DNA from: Acidobacteriota bacterium
GTDB lineage: Bacteria; Acidobacteriota; Thermoanaerobaculia; UBA5066; Gp7-AA6
DNA length: 64,000 nt
Assembly (NCBI GenBank): GCA_027307335.1
Contig: DAHUXD010000011.1
Coordinates: 1 to 64,000, forward strand
Direction: 5' to 3'
Shown here: one piece after another, positions 51,515 to 60,362 of the stretch
Layout: each line of letters starts with the position of its first letter
Position numbering within the stretch: the first letter of the stretch is position 1
Notes under the pieces: generated by a model
Told to the model about the DNA's origin: nothing
Databases searched by the model: none
Seen by the model: only the letters and a program-made list of their open reading frames with translations
Program-made: the position numbers and the translations under genes

Positions 51515-52335
51515 CCGAGCCGACCGTCACCGAAGTCGTCCGCGAGAAGTACGGGAACGCCGCGAAGCGGGTCTTCACCGGCAAGACCTCATGCTGCGGG
51601 ACCGCACCGTCCGCATCGGGCCTCTCGGGCGATCCGATCACGTCGAATCTATACGGCATCTCACAGATCCGCGAGATTCCCGAGGACGCGTTCAAGGCGT
51701 CGCTCGGTTGCGGCAACCCGACCGCGCTCGCGCAGCTCGAGCCCGGTGAGACGGTGCTCGACCTCGGCTCGGGCGGCGGCATCGACGTGCTCCTCTCCGC
51801 GAGGCGCGTCGGACCGTCCGGCAAGGCCTACGGGCTCGACATGACGGACGAGATGCTCGAGCTCGCGCGGAAGAACCAGCGCGAGTCCGGTTTGACCAAC
51901 GTCGAGTTCCTGAAGGGTCAGATCGAGGCGATCCCGCTGCCGGACGACACCGTGGACGTGATTCTGTCGAACTGCGTCATCAACCTCTCGGCCGACAAGA
52001 GCAGGGTGCTGCGCGAGGCGTTCCGGGTGTTGAAGCCGGGCGGCCGCTTCGCGGTCTCCGACGTCGTCGTCTCGGGAAAGCTCCCGACGGCCCTGCGAGA
52101 CAACATGCTGCTCTGGGTCGGCTGCGTCGCGGGCGCGCTCGCGGAGGACGAGTACCGCGAGAAGCTCGAGGCGGCCGGCTTCGTCGACGTGACCCTGGAG
52201 CCGACCCGGGTCTACTCGGCGAACGACGCGCGGGACTTCCTCACCTCCGCCGGCATCGACGTGGACGCGCTCGCGCCGGAGGTCGACGGGAAGATCCGCA
52301 GCGCGTTCATCCGGGCCGTCAAGCCGCGCGCCTGA
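51511..52335 (+). CDS. arsM: Arsenite S-adenosylmethionine methyltransferase
   Basis: 274 residues; ATG 51511 overlaps the arsR stop. Motif [15 protein letters not shown] binds [16 protein letters not shown] follows. Cysteines C67 (SLGCGNP), C155 (LSNCVINLS) and C205 (LWVGCVAG) match the three As(III)-binding Cys of ArsM; C28-C29 add an N-terminal pair. It methylates arsenite to mono- and dimethylated forms in the cytoplasm. Regulated by the upstream arsR. Its last 124 bp overlap the convergent MBL gene. Confidence 0.95.
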   Translation: MTEPTVTEVVREKYGNAAKRVFTGKTSCCGTAPSASGLSGDPITSNLYGISQIREIPEDAFKASLGCGNPTALAQLEPGETVLDLGSGGGIDVLLSARRVGPSGKAYGLDMTDEMLELARKNQRESGLTNVEFLKGQIEAIPLPDDTVDVILSNCVINLSADKSRVLREAFRVLKPGGRFAVSDVVVSGKLPTALRDNMLLWVGCVAGALAEDEYREKLEAAGFVDVTLEPTRVYSANDARDFLTSAGIDVDALAPEVDGKIRSAFIRAVKPRA

Positions 52336-53387
52336 CCGCGGCCGGCCTCGGACGGAAACGGCACGTCCGTCCACTGCCCGTTGTCGAGGATCACGACGCG
52401 GTCCGCGAGATCGGGAGAGGCGGCCACCGCGTCGACGAGGCCCGAGACGGCCTCGCCCTCGGCCTCCTCGCCGTTGCGGAACGTCCCGAAGTGCATCGGG
52501 ATCATGTTCGCGGCGCCGAGCTCGCGCATCGCGGCCAGGGCGTCCTCCGGACCGATATGCTGCGAGCGCTGGTACCAGACCGGCTTGAACCCGCCGATCG
52601 GCAGCATTGCGAGCCGGAGGTTCGGAAAGCGCGCGCCGATCTCGGAAAAGTGCGAGCCCCATCCCGTGTCCCCGGCGAAGTACACCGAGCCCGAGGGGCC
52701 GCTCACGACGAAGCCGCACCAGAGCATACGGTCGTCGTCGAAGGCGCTTCGGTTGGCGTGGTGCCGCGCGGGGACGGCCGTAACGGTCAAGCCCCGGGCG
52801 ACGGACGTCGACTGCCACCAGTCGAGGTCGTGAGCGCCGGGGATGCCTTCCCGGTCGAGGAAGGCGCGGCTCCGGAGACCCACGTAGATCGCCGGATGGA
52901 ACGTTCGCGTCAGGCGGCGCAGCGTCGGCAGGTCCATGTGGTCCTGGTGATTGTGGGAGACCAGCACGACGTCGATCGGCGGAAGCTCGTCGAGCGACAG
53001 TCCCGCGGGGCGGCGGCGCTTCGCGCCGACGACCGGCACCGCGCGCGGCGCCCACGTCGGATCGGTCAGGATGTTGACGCCATCCATCTGGACGAGCAGC
53101 GTCGAGTGATTGATCAGGGTGACGCGGAGCTCGCCGTCGCAGACCCGGTCCGGAGGCGGGTCGCCGAGGGGCGTCGCGATGAACTTCGGCCAGTGGCCGC
53201 GCTGGCTGTGCAGGCGTCGCCGGATCCAGTCGCCGAGGCGGACTTCCCGCGGCTCGGGCGAGCGGAAGCGCGTGCCGTCGAACGTCGCCGATTCGGCCGG
53301 AACCACCGCGGATGACGCGGCGGCGCCGGCGGGACCGGGTGTCCACAGGGAGAGCAGAAAGATGAGGAAGGCGTGGATTCCGGTCAT
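52212..53387 (-). CDS. MBL-fold hydrolase, NAPE-PLD-like, secreted
   Basis: 391 residues, signal peptide about 1-23. The zinc-binding motif SHNHQDHMD (H145, H147, D149, H150) and later FAGDTGWG and IPMHFGTFR are those of NAPE-PLD/UlaG-type metallo-beta-lactamase hydrolases. LLVQMDGVNILTDPTWAPRA is the usual start of the fold. The last ~40 residues (after ARGLTA) are encoded antisense to arsM and look like read-through rather than native protein, suggesting its original stop was lost. Substrate unknown. Confidence 0.88.
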   Translation of the reverse strand: MTGIHAFLIFLLSLWTPGPAGAAASSAVVPAESATFDGTRFRSPEPREVRLGDWIRRRLHSQRGHWPKFIATPLGDPPPDRVCDGELRVTLINHSTLLVQMDGVNILTDPTWAPRAVPVVGAKRRRPAGLSLDELPPIDVVLVSHNHQDHMDLPTLRRLTRTFHPAIYVGLRSRAFLDREGIPGAHDLDWWQSTSVARGLTVTAVPARHHANRSAFDDDRMLWCGFVVSGPSGSVYFAGDTGWGSHFSEIGARFPNLRLAMLPIGGFKPVWYQRSQHIGPEDALAAMRELGAANMIPMHFGTFRNGEEAEGEAVSGLVDAVAASPDLADRVVILDNGQWTDVPFPSEAGRGQARGLTARMNALRIFPSTSGASASTSMPAEVRKSRASFAE

Positions 53388-53419
53388 GGCGCCAGTGCTC
53401 CGAGGCTCCCTCCAACCCG

Positions 53420-53447
53420 TTGACTGCGGGCACTATTCCGGTATGAT
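53420..53447 (+). promoter_or_regulatory. Promoter of tRNA-Asp
   Basis: -35 TTGACT (53420-53425), 16-bp spacer, -10 TATGAT (53442-53447). Transcription would start about 10 nt before the tRNA 5' end. Confidence 0.65.
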
Positions 53448-53462
53448 GCGCCGTTCCTTCGC

Positions 53463-53539
<77 letters not shown>

Positions 53540-53557
53540 CTTCAGGGACAACGACGC

Positions 53558-53606
53558 GACTCGCGTTCCCAACCGGAGGGTTGTCGGTTCGAGCCCTGCC
53601 TGGAGC
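53558..53606 (+). other. Decayed 3' half of a second tRNA
   Basis: A TTCCCAA anticodon-like loop, then GGTTCGAGCCC (T arm) and GGAGCCA (acceptor 3' end plus CCA), right after tRNA-Asp. The 5' half is missing and the T stem has a mismatch, so this is not a functional tRNA. It may be an attachment-site duplicate or a decayed gene. Confidence 0.4.
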
Positions 53607-53724
53607 CATTGCTCTCTCCCGCGCCTCTTCTCTCGGAGCCTCGATGTAGAGTTCGGACGGTCGGATGACGCTCAGCCGGAACACGTTTGCGTTCCCGCCA
53701 CGTTGAAGCGAACGGAGGACGGGG

Positions 53725-53988
53725 GTGCCGCGAATTGGCATCACCGTTCCGGACACGAACGAGAAAGGGAACAAGCCGCTGGAGCCCGTTGACCGAGGTG
53801 AGCGGCAACCGCCACGGACGAATATCGCCGATACGCTTTCCTCTCTCGGCTCCAGCCGCGAATCCGGTCTGACCAGCGCCGCCGCGTCGGCGCGGCTCCG
53901 GCAGGACGGCGCCAACGATGTTCCTGAACCAGAATCCCATCCCTTCCTGAGCTTTGCCCGCAAGTTCTGGGGCTGTCGGCGTGGATGA
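53725..53988 (+). pseudogene. N-terminal fragment of a proton-pump-type P-type ATPase
   Basis: Up to SFARKFWG, the frame encodes the cytoplasmic N-terminal block (ESGLTSAAASARLRQDGAN) of a P-type ATPase. The frame then ends; the protein continues in the +1 relative frame at 53985 with MIELIAVLSFML. One missing base near 53972 (CTGGGGCTGTCGG) would rejoin them as FWG-LSAW-MIEL. The start is probably GTG 53725. Together with the next entry it forms one broken gene. Confidence 0.75.
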
Positions 53989-56240
53989 TCGAATTGATCG
54001 CCGTCTTGTCCTTCATGCTCGGCAAGCGCGCCGATTTCGCCGTTGCTCTCGCGCTTCTGACCGTGAATGCCGCACTCAGCTTCCTTCAGGAGGAGCGCGC
54101 CTCGGCGGCGGTGGCGGCGCTGCGCAGCCGATTGCAGGTTTCGGCGCGGGTGTTGCGGGATCGGATCTGGAATGCCCTGCCCGCGCGCGATCTCGTCCGC
54201 GGAGACGTCATCCGGGTGCGAACCGGTGATTTTGTCCCGGCCGACGCTCAGGTCATTGACGGGACCCTGCAGGTCGACCAGTCGGCGCTGACCGGCGAAT
54301 CGCGCGAACTCGAAAAGGCGGCTGGCAATCCGCTCTACTCGGGATCGACCGTGAAGCAGGGCGAAGCGACCGCCGTGGTGACGGCGACGGGAGTCCAGAC
54401 ATTTTACGGCCGAACGACCCAGCTCGTCGAAAGCGCTCGTCCGAAACTGCATATCGACGAGGTCGTCACGAGGGTCGTCCGATGGCTTTTCCTGATCGTT
54501 GGCGTACAGGTCGCGATCGCCGTCGCCCTGGCGCTCAGCGAAGGAACGTCGCTCGTCGAGATCCTGCCGCTCTCGCTCGTGTTGCTGATGAGCGCGGTCC
54601 CCGTGGCACTCCCCGTGATGTTCACCGTCAGCATGGCGGTGGGCTCCGTCGAACTGGCGCGGCACGGCGTGCTCGTCACCCGGCTGAGCGCGGCCGAAGA
54701 TGCGGCAAACATGGATGTTCTGTGCGCCGACAAGACGGGCACGTTGACGATGAACCGGCTTTCGTTCGCCGGGGCGTTGCCGCAACCGGGTCTTACCGAG
54801 GACGATGTGGTTTGCGACGGGGCCGCCGCGTCGAACGAATCCAATCAAGACGCCATCGACCTTGCCTTCCTGCGCGTGGCGAAAGAGCGCGGGCTGCTCG
54901 AGGAGGCGGCGAACACTCTTTCGTTCGTTCCGTTTTCGCCGACGACGCGTCGGACGGAGGCTGTCGTCGAGAGAAACGGCCGACGTGTCCGCGTGATCAA
55001 AGGTGCTCTGCGGACCGTGGCAGCGGCGGCAGGACTGGGTGAGACTGCCATCGCTGCCCTGGAAGCCGGCGCCAGCGGGGAAGCGCGGAAAGGCTTTCGC
55101 AGCATCGCCGTGGCGCGCGCCGATGGCGACGGGCCGTTCGGGCTCGTAAGCATCGCGCTCCTCGCCGACGCGCCACGCCCGGATTCCCGTCAACTCATTG
55201 ACGAGCTGCGCTCCCTCGGCGTTGCCGTAAAGATGCTGACCGGCGATTCCCTCGCCGTTGCGCGCAGGACGGCCGGCACGCTGGGATTGGGAGAGGTCGT
55301 CCGAGCCCCCGACTTGCGGGAAGCGGAGAGCTCATCCGAATCCCATGCCCGCGAACTCGTCCGCGATTCCGGGGGGTTTGCCGAAGTGTATCCGGAAGAC
55401 AAATTCCTCGTCGTCAGGAGCCTGCAAGCCGCCGGCCATGTCGTCGGCATGACCGGCGATGGCGTCAACGACGCCCCCGCTCTCCGTCAGGCCGAAATCG
55501 GCATTGCGGTGAACAGCGCAACCGATGTCGCCAAGGGCGCCGCCAGCGTCGTGCTGACGACCGAAGGGCTCAAGGGAATCGTCGATCTGGTGAAAAACGG
55601 ACGCGCCATCTATCAGCGGGTCCTCACGTGGATCATCAACAAGATCAGCAGGACGATCCTCAAATCCGGGTTCGTGGTGATCGCGTACCTCGTCACCGGG
55701 AAATTCGTCATCTCCGCGCTCGGGATGGTGCTGCTCGTGTTCATGACCGACTTCGTGAAGATCGCGCTATCGACGGATCGCGTGCGGCCGTCCCGGAAAC
55801 CGGAGAGTTGGAACATCGGCCCTCTCGTGCGCGTCGCCGCGTTTCTCGGTCTGCTCATGCTGGTCGAGGCTCTGGGTTTGCTCGCCATCGGCTGGCATCG
55901 GTTCGGCCTCTCGGCCAGCGATGGCCGGACGCAGACATTCACCTTTCAGACACTGTTGTTCTTCGCACTGTTGTCGCTCGTGTCGATCCGCGAGCGCCGG
56001 GCATTCTGGGCCTCGCGGCCAAGTGCCGTGCTCGCGATCGCGCTGTTCGTCGATGCCTGTGCGGGAGTCTTGATCGGGATCAACGGTCTGGCCGAGATGC
56101 GGCCCTTGCCGGTGGGCCAAACTCTCTTCATCGTCAGCTACGCGATCGTCTGCTCGCTGGGCGTCAACGATCTGGTCAAGAGGGCTCTCGTCGTGCCACA
56201 CGGGCCCGCTCAAACGGAGCCCGCGGCCCTTCCGGGGTGA
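53985..56240 (+). CDS. P-type ATPase (IIIA, H+-export-like), main part; frameshifted
   Basis: 751 residues in the open frame. Actuator motif LTGES, phosphorylation motif DKTGTLT with D249, hinge MTGDGVNDAPALRQAE, and PVALPVMFTV in segment 4 are all present. PVALPV and the lack of CPx or Ca2+-binding acidic residues favour the H+-ATPase (type IIIA) group. It would use ATP to pump protons or a related ion across the inner membrane. Lacking its first ~70 residues unless the frameshift is bypassed, it may be inactive. Codons have more A/T at third positions than neighbours, suggesting transfer. Confidence 0.85.
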   Translation: MIELIAVLSFMLGKRADFAVALALLTVNAALSFLQEERASAAVAALRSRLQVSARVLRDRIWNALPARDLVRGDVIRVRTGDFVPADAQVIDGTLQVDQSALTGESRELEKAAGNPLYSGSTVKQGEATAVVTATGVQTFYGRTTQLVESARPKLHIDEVVTRVVRWLFLIVGVQVAIAVALALSEGTSLVEILPLSLVLLMSAVPVALPVMFTVSMAVGSVELARHGVLVTRLSAAEDAANMDVLCADKTGTLTMNRLSFAGALPQPGLTEDDVVCDGAAASNESNQDAIDLAFLRVAKERGLLEEAANTLSFVPFSPTTRRTEAVVERNGRRVRVIKGALRTVAAAAGLGETAIAALEAGASGEARKGFRSIAVARADGDGPFGLVSIALLADAPRPDSRQLIDELRSLGVAVKMLTGDSLAVARRTAGTLGLGEVVRAPDLREAESSSESHARELVRDSGGFAEVYPEDKFLVVRSLQAAGHVVGMTGDGVNDAPALRQAEIGIAVNSATDVAKGAASVVLTTEGLKGIVDLVKNGRAIYQRVLTWIINKISRTILKSGFVVIAYLVTGKFVISALGMVLLVFMTDFVKIALSTDRVRPSRKPESWNIGPLVRVAAFLGLLMLVEALGLLAIGWHRFGLSASDGRTQTFTFQTLLFFALLSLVSIRERRAFWASRPSAVLAIALFVDACAGVLIGINGLAEMRPLPVGQTLFIVSYAIVCSLGVNDLVKRALVVPHGPAQTEPAALPG

Positions 56241-56282
56241 AACTGCGTTCGTGCGGCACGGATCCGCCACGGATGCTCTGAG

Positions 56283-56306
56283 GGCCCCCGCCCCTCCGGG
56301 GGGGCC
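56283..56306. terminator. GC-rich hairpin after the ATPase gene
   Basis: GGCCCCC (56283-56289) pairs with GGGGGCC (56300-56306). There is no T-run after it, so at most a weak or Rho-assisted terminator. Confidence 0.3.
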
Positions 56307-56374
56307 GGGAGCCTGGTGCCGTTCGCGCCGTGTCGGGGCGCCGCGTGCAGGGACTATGTCCGAGGGGGGGGAGG

Positions 56375-56596
56375 CTACTTCTTGATCGCGGAGCGATCCT
56401 TGATGAGCCATTGGACTTCGCTGAACGAGTAGGAGCGCCCACAGGAGCAGAGGAATCGCTCATGGGCCTTCATGTTTCGCGGCGAGTTCAAGGGATGCGG
56501 TTTCCCGTCCGGGCACGTCGCTTCGACGAACTCCTTGGTATCCGGTTCCATGTTCATCAGCCCCATCTTAGCGCACCCGTCGTGCTCTGACTTCAT
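56375..56596 (-). CDS. Small protein of unknown function with a Cys pair
   Basis: 73 residues from ATG 56596; ATGs at 56566 and 56557 are also possible, and no clear RBS supports any. CSCGRSYSFSEVQW near the end, with an earlier TCPDG, could form a zinc site. Charged, no membrane segment. Not recognised. Same strand as the permuted-papain-like gene's direction, but upstream of it is a long non-coding gap. Confidence 0.5.
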   Translation of the reverse strand: MKSEHDGCAKMGLMNMEPDTKEFVEATCPDGKPHPLNSPRNMKAHERFLCSCGRSYSFSEVQWLIKDRSAIKK

Positions 56597-56692
56597 GAGT
56601 CGCGACCGGGACGAGAAGGGGGAGATGCGAGGACCGCCGGGCGGGAGGCGCGGCTTGCACTCGTTCCGGCTGACGTCCGCCCGATCCTCGTC

Positions 56693-57316
56693 TTACGGGA
56701 TTCGACCCTTGCTCGTTCCGGGCGGCGGGGGAGTGACCTTGAAGTACCTGGCGAGGTCGGCAGGCATGATGTGGGACGGGCTTCGGTTGAAGATCGCGTT
56801 GGTCCGCTCCAGGGCCCGCGACACCAGCCCGGAGCAGATCGCCTGCCCATCGAAGCCGAAGGTGAACTTGCCTCCCATGACGAGGCCCAGCGCGATGCTG
56901 GCGATGTTGAACCACCCGTAGCTCTCGCCGAGGCTCCAGGTGGCGAAACGAACGGCCTGCTCGCGATCCTTCGGGTCCGCGAGCTTGCCGAGCTTGACGA
57001 GGTGGTACTCCGTCTCACGGTACTTGGTGAGATGGGCCCGGCCAACGCCGGCACCCACGGCCTCGATCAGGTCGCCGTTCGGAGACGTGATGATGGCCGT
57101 GTGACTCCACCAGGCGTACCGGGCGTCCCGCCCCCGGAACCGGAGCCGCTGCCCCAAGCGGATCAGGTAGCTGAAGAAGCTGGAGGCGTGGGTGAGGATG
57201 AAGTCGCCCGGTTCGTACTGGTCGGGCCGGGCCTCCTCTCCGGGAGCGAATCGGATGCAGTGCGGTGCGGCGGCCTCCTCCCGCTCGACGATGGGCTGGA
57301 AGGGTTGCTGAGGCAT
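56693..57316 (-). CDS. Permuted papain-like (YiiX/NlpC-P60-type) hydrolase
   Basis: 207 residues. YEPGDFILTH near the N-terminus, then WWSHTAIITS with H72 and later AICSGLVSRALE with C161: His before Cys is the circularly permuted order of YiiX/LRAT-like enzymes. The family hydrolyses amide or thioester bonds in peptidoglycan, proteins or lipids. No signal peptide is seen, so the target is probably cytoplasmic or the enzyme is released by another route. In the low-GC3 stretch near tRNA-Asp. Confidence 0.75.
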   Translation of the reverse strand: MPQQPFQPIVEREEAAAPHCIRFAPGEEARPDQYEPGDFILTHASSFFSYLIRLGQRLRFRGRDARYAWWSHTAIITSPNGDLIEAVGAGVGRAHLTKYRETEYHLVKLGKLADPKDREQAVRFATWSLGESYGWFNIASIALGLVMGGKFTFGFDGQAICSGLVSRALERTNAIFNRSPSHIMPADLARYFKVTPPPPGTSKGRIP

Positions 57317-57423
57317 CTGCCACCTCGATTCGATCTCGCCGCCAGGGCGGGTCTCCCGTCAACGACCGGCGAGTGGAGCGTCAGCGGCTCCGAAGGCGAT
57401 CAGCCGCGCCGCTGAATGACAAC

Positions 57424-57891
57424 CTATTTCGCGGCGTATTCGATGGGTGCGGAGCGACCGATGACGACCGAGTCGTTCGGTCCAAGTCGCTCCAGGACGC
57501 AAAACCATATCTTCAAGGGTTTCCTGAGCTTTGCATTGCCCCAGACGCGAGCGAGCGGATACGTGACGACGACCGATCCCTTCGCCGCTGTCAGGATGGG
57601 GTGATCCGCCAGCCGATGACCGCTCTCGCTCTCGACCGACCCGCCGCCGGTGTCTTCGACCTGCGTCAACAGATAGTAGGTCTCGCCCTTCAGCTTGAAC
57701 TTCTCGATCGTGAACTGCACCGTGGCCTCGATCACGGACGACGGCTGCACCTCCGAGCCTGCAACCGGGGTGATCGCGGTGACCACGACTTCGGCGGTCG
57801 ACGCGTTCTCTGCGCTCGAGCCGCCCGTGGCGCAGCCGGTCAGCGCAGCGATGACCCCCAACATCAGTACCCTCACGCCGCCTCCCCTCAT
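57424..57891 (-). CDS. Small lipoprotein, unknown function
   Basis: 155 residues from ATG 57891 (MRGGGVRVLMLG). The lipobox ALTGC places a lipid-anchored Cys near residue 19. The mature part is beta-rich (VVVTAITPVAGSEVQPSSVIEATVQF), a likely single immunoglobulin-like or OB-like barrel. Not recognised. Confidence 0.65.
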   Translation of the reverse strand: MRGGGVRVLMLGVIAALTGCATGGSSAENASTAEVVVTAITPVAGSEVQPSSVIEATVQFTIEKFKLKGETYYLLTQVEDTGGGSVESESGHRLADHPILTAAKGSVVVTYPLARVWGNAKLRKPLKIWFCVLERLGPNDSVVIGRSAPIEYAAK

Positions 57892-58124
57892 TCGAGCCGT
57901 CACGACCGGGGCCTCATCGCATGTCGATGCAACGGCTGGCTGCTCCACGACAGTTCACCGAAATGATATGCCCGGCCTTCTTCCCGCAGGCTCCTTCGGC
58001 AGACCGTGGTCGGACCCCGGGGCGCAACCCGCCGCCGATCCGAACGGTCTGCCTCGGTAGTGAGGGGTCGGGGAATCGTGCGGGGCGCAGCGGCCTCCGA
58101 AGCCGCCGCACCCCGCGCCCATTC

Positions 58125-59222
58125 CTAGCGCTCCTCGGACCACTCCTCGAGCATGCTCGTATTGTCGTCGACGGCCGCGAACAGGACCTGGCCGTCGGTC
58201 GCCTCCACCGCGAGCCCGAAGGCGGACCCGATGACGGGGTCGATCTGGAACCAGGACACGAACCGGCCGTTCTTCGTGAACTCCACGTAGTAGCTCACGT
58301 GGCTGTCGTCCTCGTTGACGGCATCGCCGTTGGCGGTGAGCAGATGGCCATTCGGGGCGAGCGCGAGGGCGAGCGGTCCGTGCAGGTGCGCGTCGTCCTG
58401 GTACACGAGACGCCCCTTGCCCCGGTCGCTCTTCCGGTGGACGGCGTCCCTCACGACGAAGGTTGCATTGTCGTCGGTCGACGCCACGTAGAGAGAGTCT
58501 CCGTCGAGGGCGAGGCCGGTCGGGCCGACGACGACGGCCGCGGCGCTGCAATCCGTCTTGTAGCCGGACGCGATCTGCGTCTCGCTCTCGGCGATGGGAT
58601 TGCCCCCGTCCGGGATCCGGAGGTCGATGCGCGTGACGGTGCCGCTCAGGACGTTCGACACGAACACCTGCGCCCGGTCGCCGCGATCGCGAATCGTCAG
58701 GTCCCACGGCCCGTCGAGAAGCTGGCTGTCGGAAAGAGTATCGACCAGGTTGCCGTTGCGGTCGATGATCAGGAGCTCTCCCGCCGAGACCGTGTTGCAG
58801 GTGCCGTCCGTCGTCGGCACGCTGCCCGCGATGACGAAGCCCTTCTCGAGGACGCCAAGAGCGGTCGTCAGGCCGAGGGGCGGTGTTCCCTGAAAGAAGA
58901 CGGACGCGACGCCCGCCTGCGTGATCCGGATGATCGAGGTGCCGGTGCCCTGAAAACCGGAGGGCCCGTTGAAGTTCGAAACGACGAGATCGCCGGGCGA
59001 GAGCATTCCGTCGGTGGGGAAGCGCTCGGGGACGAACGCGACGCCGTAGGGGTTCGAGTCGCCGGTCATGGTGGTGGCCACGGAGAGGATCGGAGTCGGT
59101 GGTGGTGGGAGCACGTTGTCGGAACCGCGATGGTCGCCCTCCTTCGCGAGCGCGACGGTGCCGGAGGCGAGGAGCACGAGGGACACGAGAAGTGGCTTGA
59201 GACGAGCGGTCGGAGGCAGCAC
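58125..59222 (-). CDS. Secreted beta-propeller (NHL-like) protein
   Basis: 365 residues from GTG 59222, preferred because AAGGAG is spaced 7 nt from it; an ATG at 59306 gives a longer, less likely N-terminus. Signal peptide ends at VALA. Repeating blocks such as PYGVAFVPERF, GELLIIDRNGNLVDTL, PTGLALDGDSLYVAS and PLALALAPNGHLLTANGDAVN are NHL/six-bladed propeller repeats. No catalytic residues visible; it probably binds a ligand or partner outside the cell. Confidence 0.8.
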   Translation of the reverse strand: MLPPTARLKPLLVSLVLLASGTVALAKEGDHRGSDNVLPPPPTPILSVATTMTGDSNPYGVAFVPERFPTDGMLSPGDLVVSNFNGPSGFQGTGTSIIRITQAGVASVFFQGTPPLGLTTALGVLEKGFVIAGSVPTTDGTCNTVSAGELLIIDRNGNLVDTLSDSQLLDGPWDLTIRDRGDRAQVFVSNVLSGTVTRIDLRIPDGGNPIAESETQIASGYKTDCSAAAVVVGPTGLALDGDSLYVASTDDNATFVVRDAVHRKSDRGKGRLVYQDDAHLHGPLALALAPNGHLLTANGDAVNEDDSHVSYYVEFTKNGRFVSWFQIDPVIGSAFGLAVEATDGQVLFAAVDDNTSMLEEWSEER

Positions 59223-59770
59223 GGGAGATCTCCTTTCGCCGCCCCGCGCGCCGTGCGAGGGATTCGCGCAGCGATTGCGGCAGCGCCGCCCGTGGCATGC
59301 AATCAAACAGCCAGTGAAACGGGGACCTCGCGCGCTTCGCCGCTACCTCTCGACGGGTGAACGCGTTGCATCACCTAAGAGTTGGATTAGAACGAAGCCT
59401 TCGCTCTATCGTTCATGAATCTGCCGGGAACTCCAAGCACATACCGCGCGCTGCCGGACACCAGGGCTCGACGAGCTGCCGATCCGCGCGGAAGGCGGGA
59501 ACCCTCGGCTCGGGGCCGCGAAGCGGCTTTTTTCGGTCGCGGAGCTCGGACTGATCGATTCTTCCCAGTTCGGCCGTGCCCATCGACGTGGCGAGCGATG
59601 GGCGCTTCCTGGCCGGGCGGCGCGCGAGCGCGGATCCGAGGGTGGGCCTTCTCGTGATCGAGAACCGGGCGCGAGAGTTTCAGAGGCGATAGGAATCGGC
59701 CGCTCCGCCATGGTGCAACTGACCCATGCGCCTTCCGGTCCGGCGGCTTAGTCTCAGTCCGGAGGAATTC
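59223..59770. other. Gene-free gap with a putative small transcript
   Basis: 548 bases without a credible protein gene. A degenerate form of the palindrome (TGAACG-CGTT-GCATCA) lies at 59358-59373, a -35/-10-like pair (TTGCAT 59366, TAGAAC 59388, spacer 16) overlaps it, and an intrinsic terminator follows at 59515-59533. A transcript of about 130 nt is possible. Confidence 0.35.
59515..59533 (+). terminator. Intrinsic terminator without an obvious gene
   Basis: GCCGC (59515-59519), loop GAA, GCGGC (59523-59527), TTTTTT (59528-59533). On the + strand there is no annotated gene upstream that it could end. Confidence 0.6.
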
Positions 59771-60208
59771 ATGATTCGACACAAGTCATCCGTCGCGCTG
59801 ATGAGCCTGTTCCTCGCGAGCGTCGCCGTCGGCCAGCAGTCCCCGGCCATGGATCCCGAAGCCTGTGCCAAGCACTGTCGCGAGATGGCCGCGTCCCGGG
59901 AGAAGGCGGCCGCGGAACGGCAGGCGGCGTGGAAGGAAATCGAAGCGCAGCTTCAGGCGGCGAAGAACGCGCCGGGCGAGAAGAAGATCGCGGCGCTCGA
60001 GTCGGTCCTCGAAAAGCTCGTCGCGTATCAGGCCTCGACGCATGCCGGGCCGGCCGGCTGCCCGATGGCGAGTCCCGCGATGGCCTGCTGCGGCGGCGAC
60101 GCGAGGAGCGCCCACGGCCACGGGATGATGGGACATGCGGGCCACGAGCAATGCCCGATGATGAAGGGCACGAACGCACCACCGGAGGCGCCGAAGCCGT
60201 CGAACTGA
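59771..60208 (+). CDS. Secreted Met/His/Cys-rich protein, possible metal (copper) binder
   Basis: 145 residues, RBS GGAGG before ATG 59771, signal peptide about 1-21. The mature N-terminal part has C32 and C36 (CAKHC) and a long helix with heptads. The C-terminal half is loaded with metal ligands: C97-P-M, C106-C107, several HGHGMMGH and EQC128PMM clusters. This looks like a Cu(I)/Cu(II)-binding protein, but no family is recognised. No partner genes lie next to it in the window. Confidence 0.7.
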   Translation: MIRHKSSVALMSLFLASVAVGQQSPAMDPEACAKHCREMAASREKAAAERQAAWKEIEAQLQAAKNAPGEKKIAALESVLEKLVAYQASTHAGPAGCPMASPAMACCGGDARSAHGHGMMGHAGHEQCPMMKGTNAPPEAPKPSN

Positions 60209-60362
60209 GGCTTCCCGCGGAGGTCATTCCCTCGTGCCCTCGGGGCGGCGTGACATTTCGACCCGCCCAGGGGCAGGCGTGGAACTTCCTCGCTCCCGCT
60301 TCGCCGATTCCTGATAAGAAGAATTTCCGAGCTTCCGTTTCGCTCGGAAAGGAGTTCTGACG

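Noticed and set aside
59415-59657. A plus-strand open frame of about 80 codons in the gap
   Set aside because: Composition is Arg/Ala/Pro-rich without domain or RBS, and it runs across the intrinsic terminator at 59515-59533.
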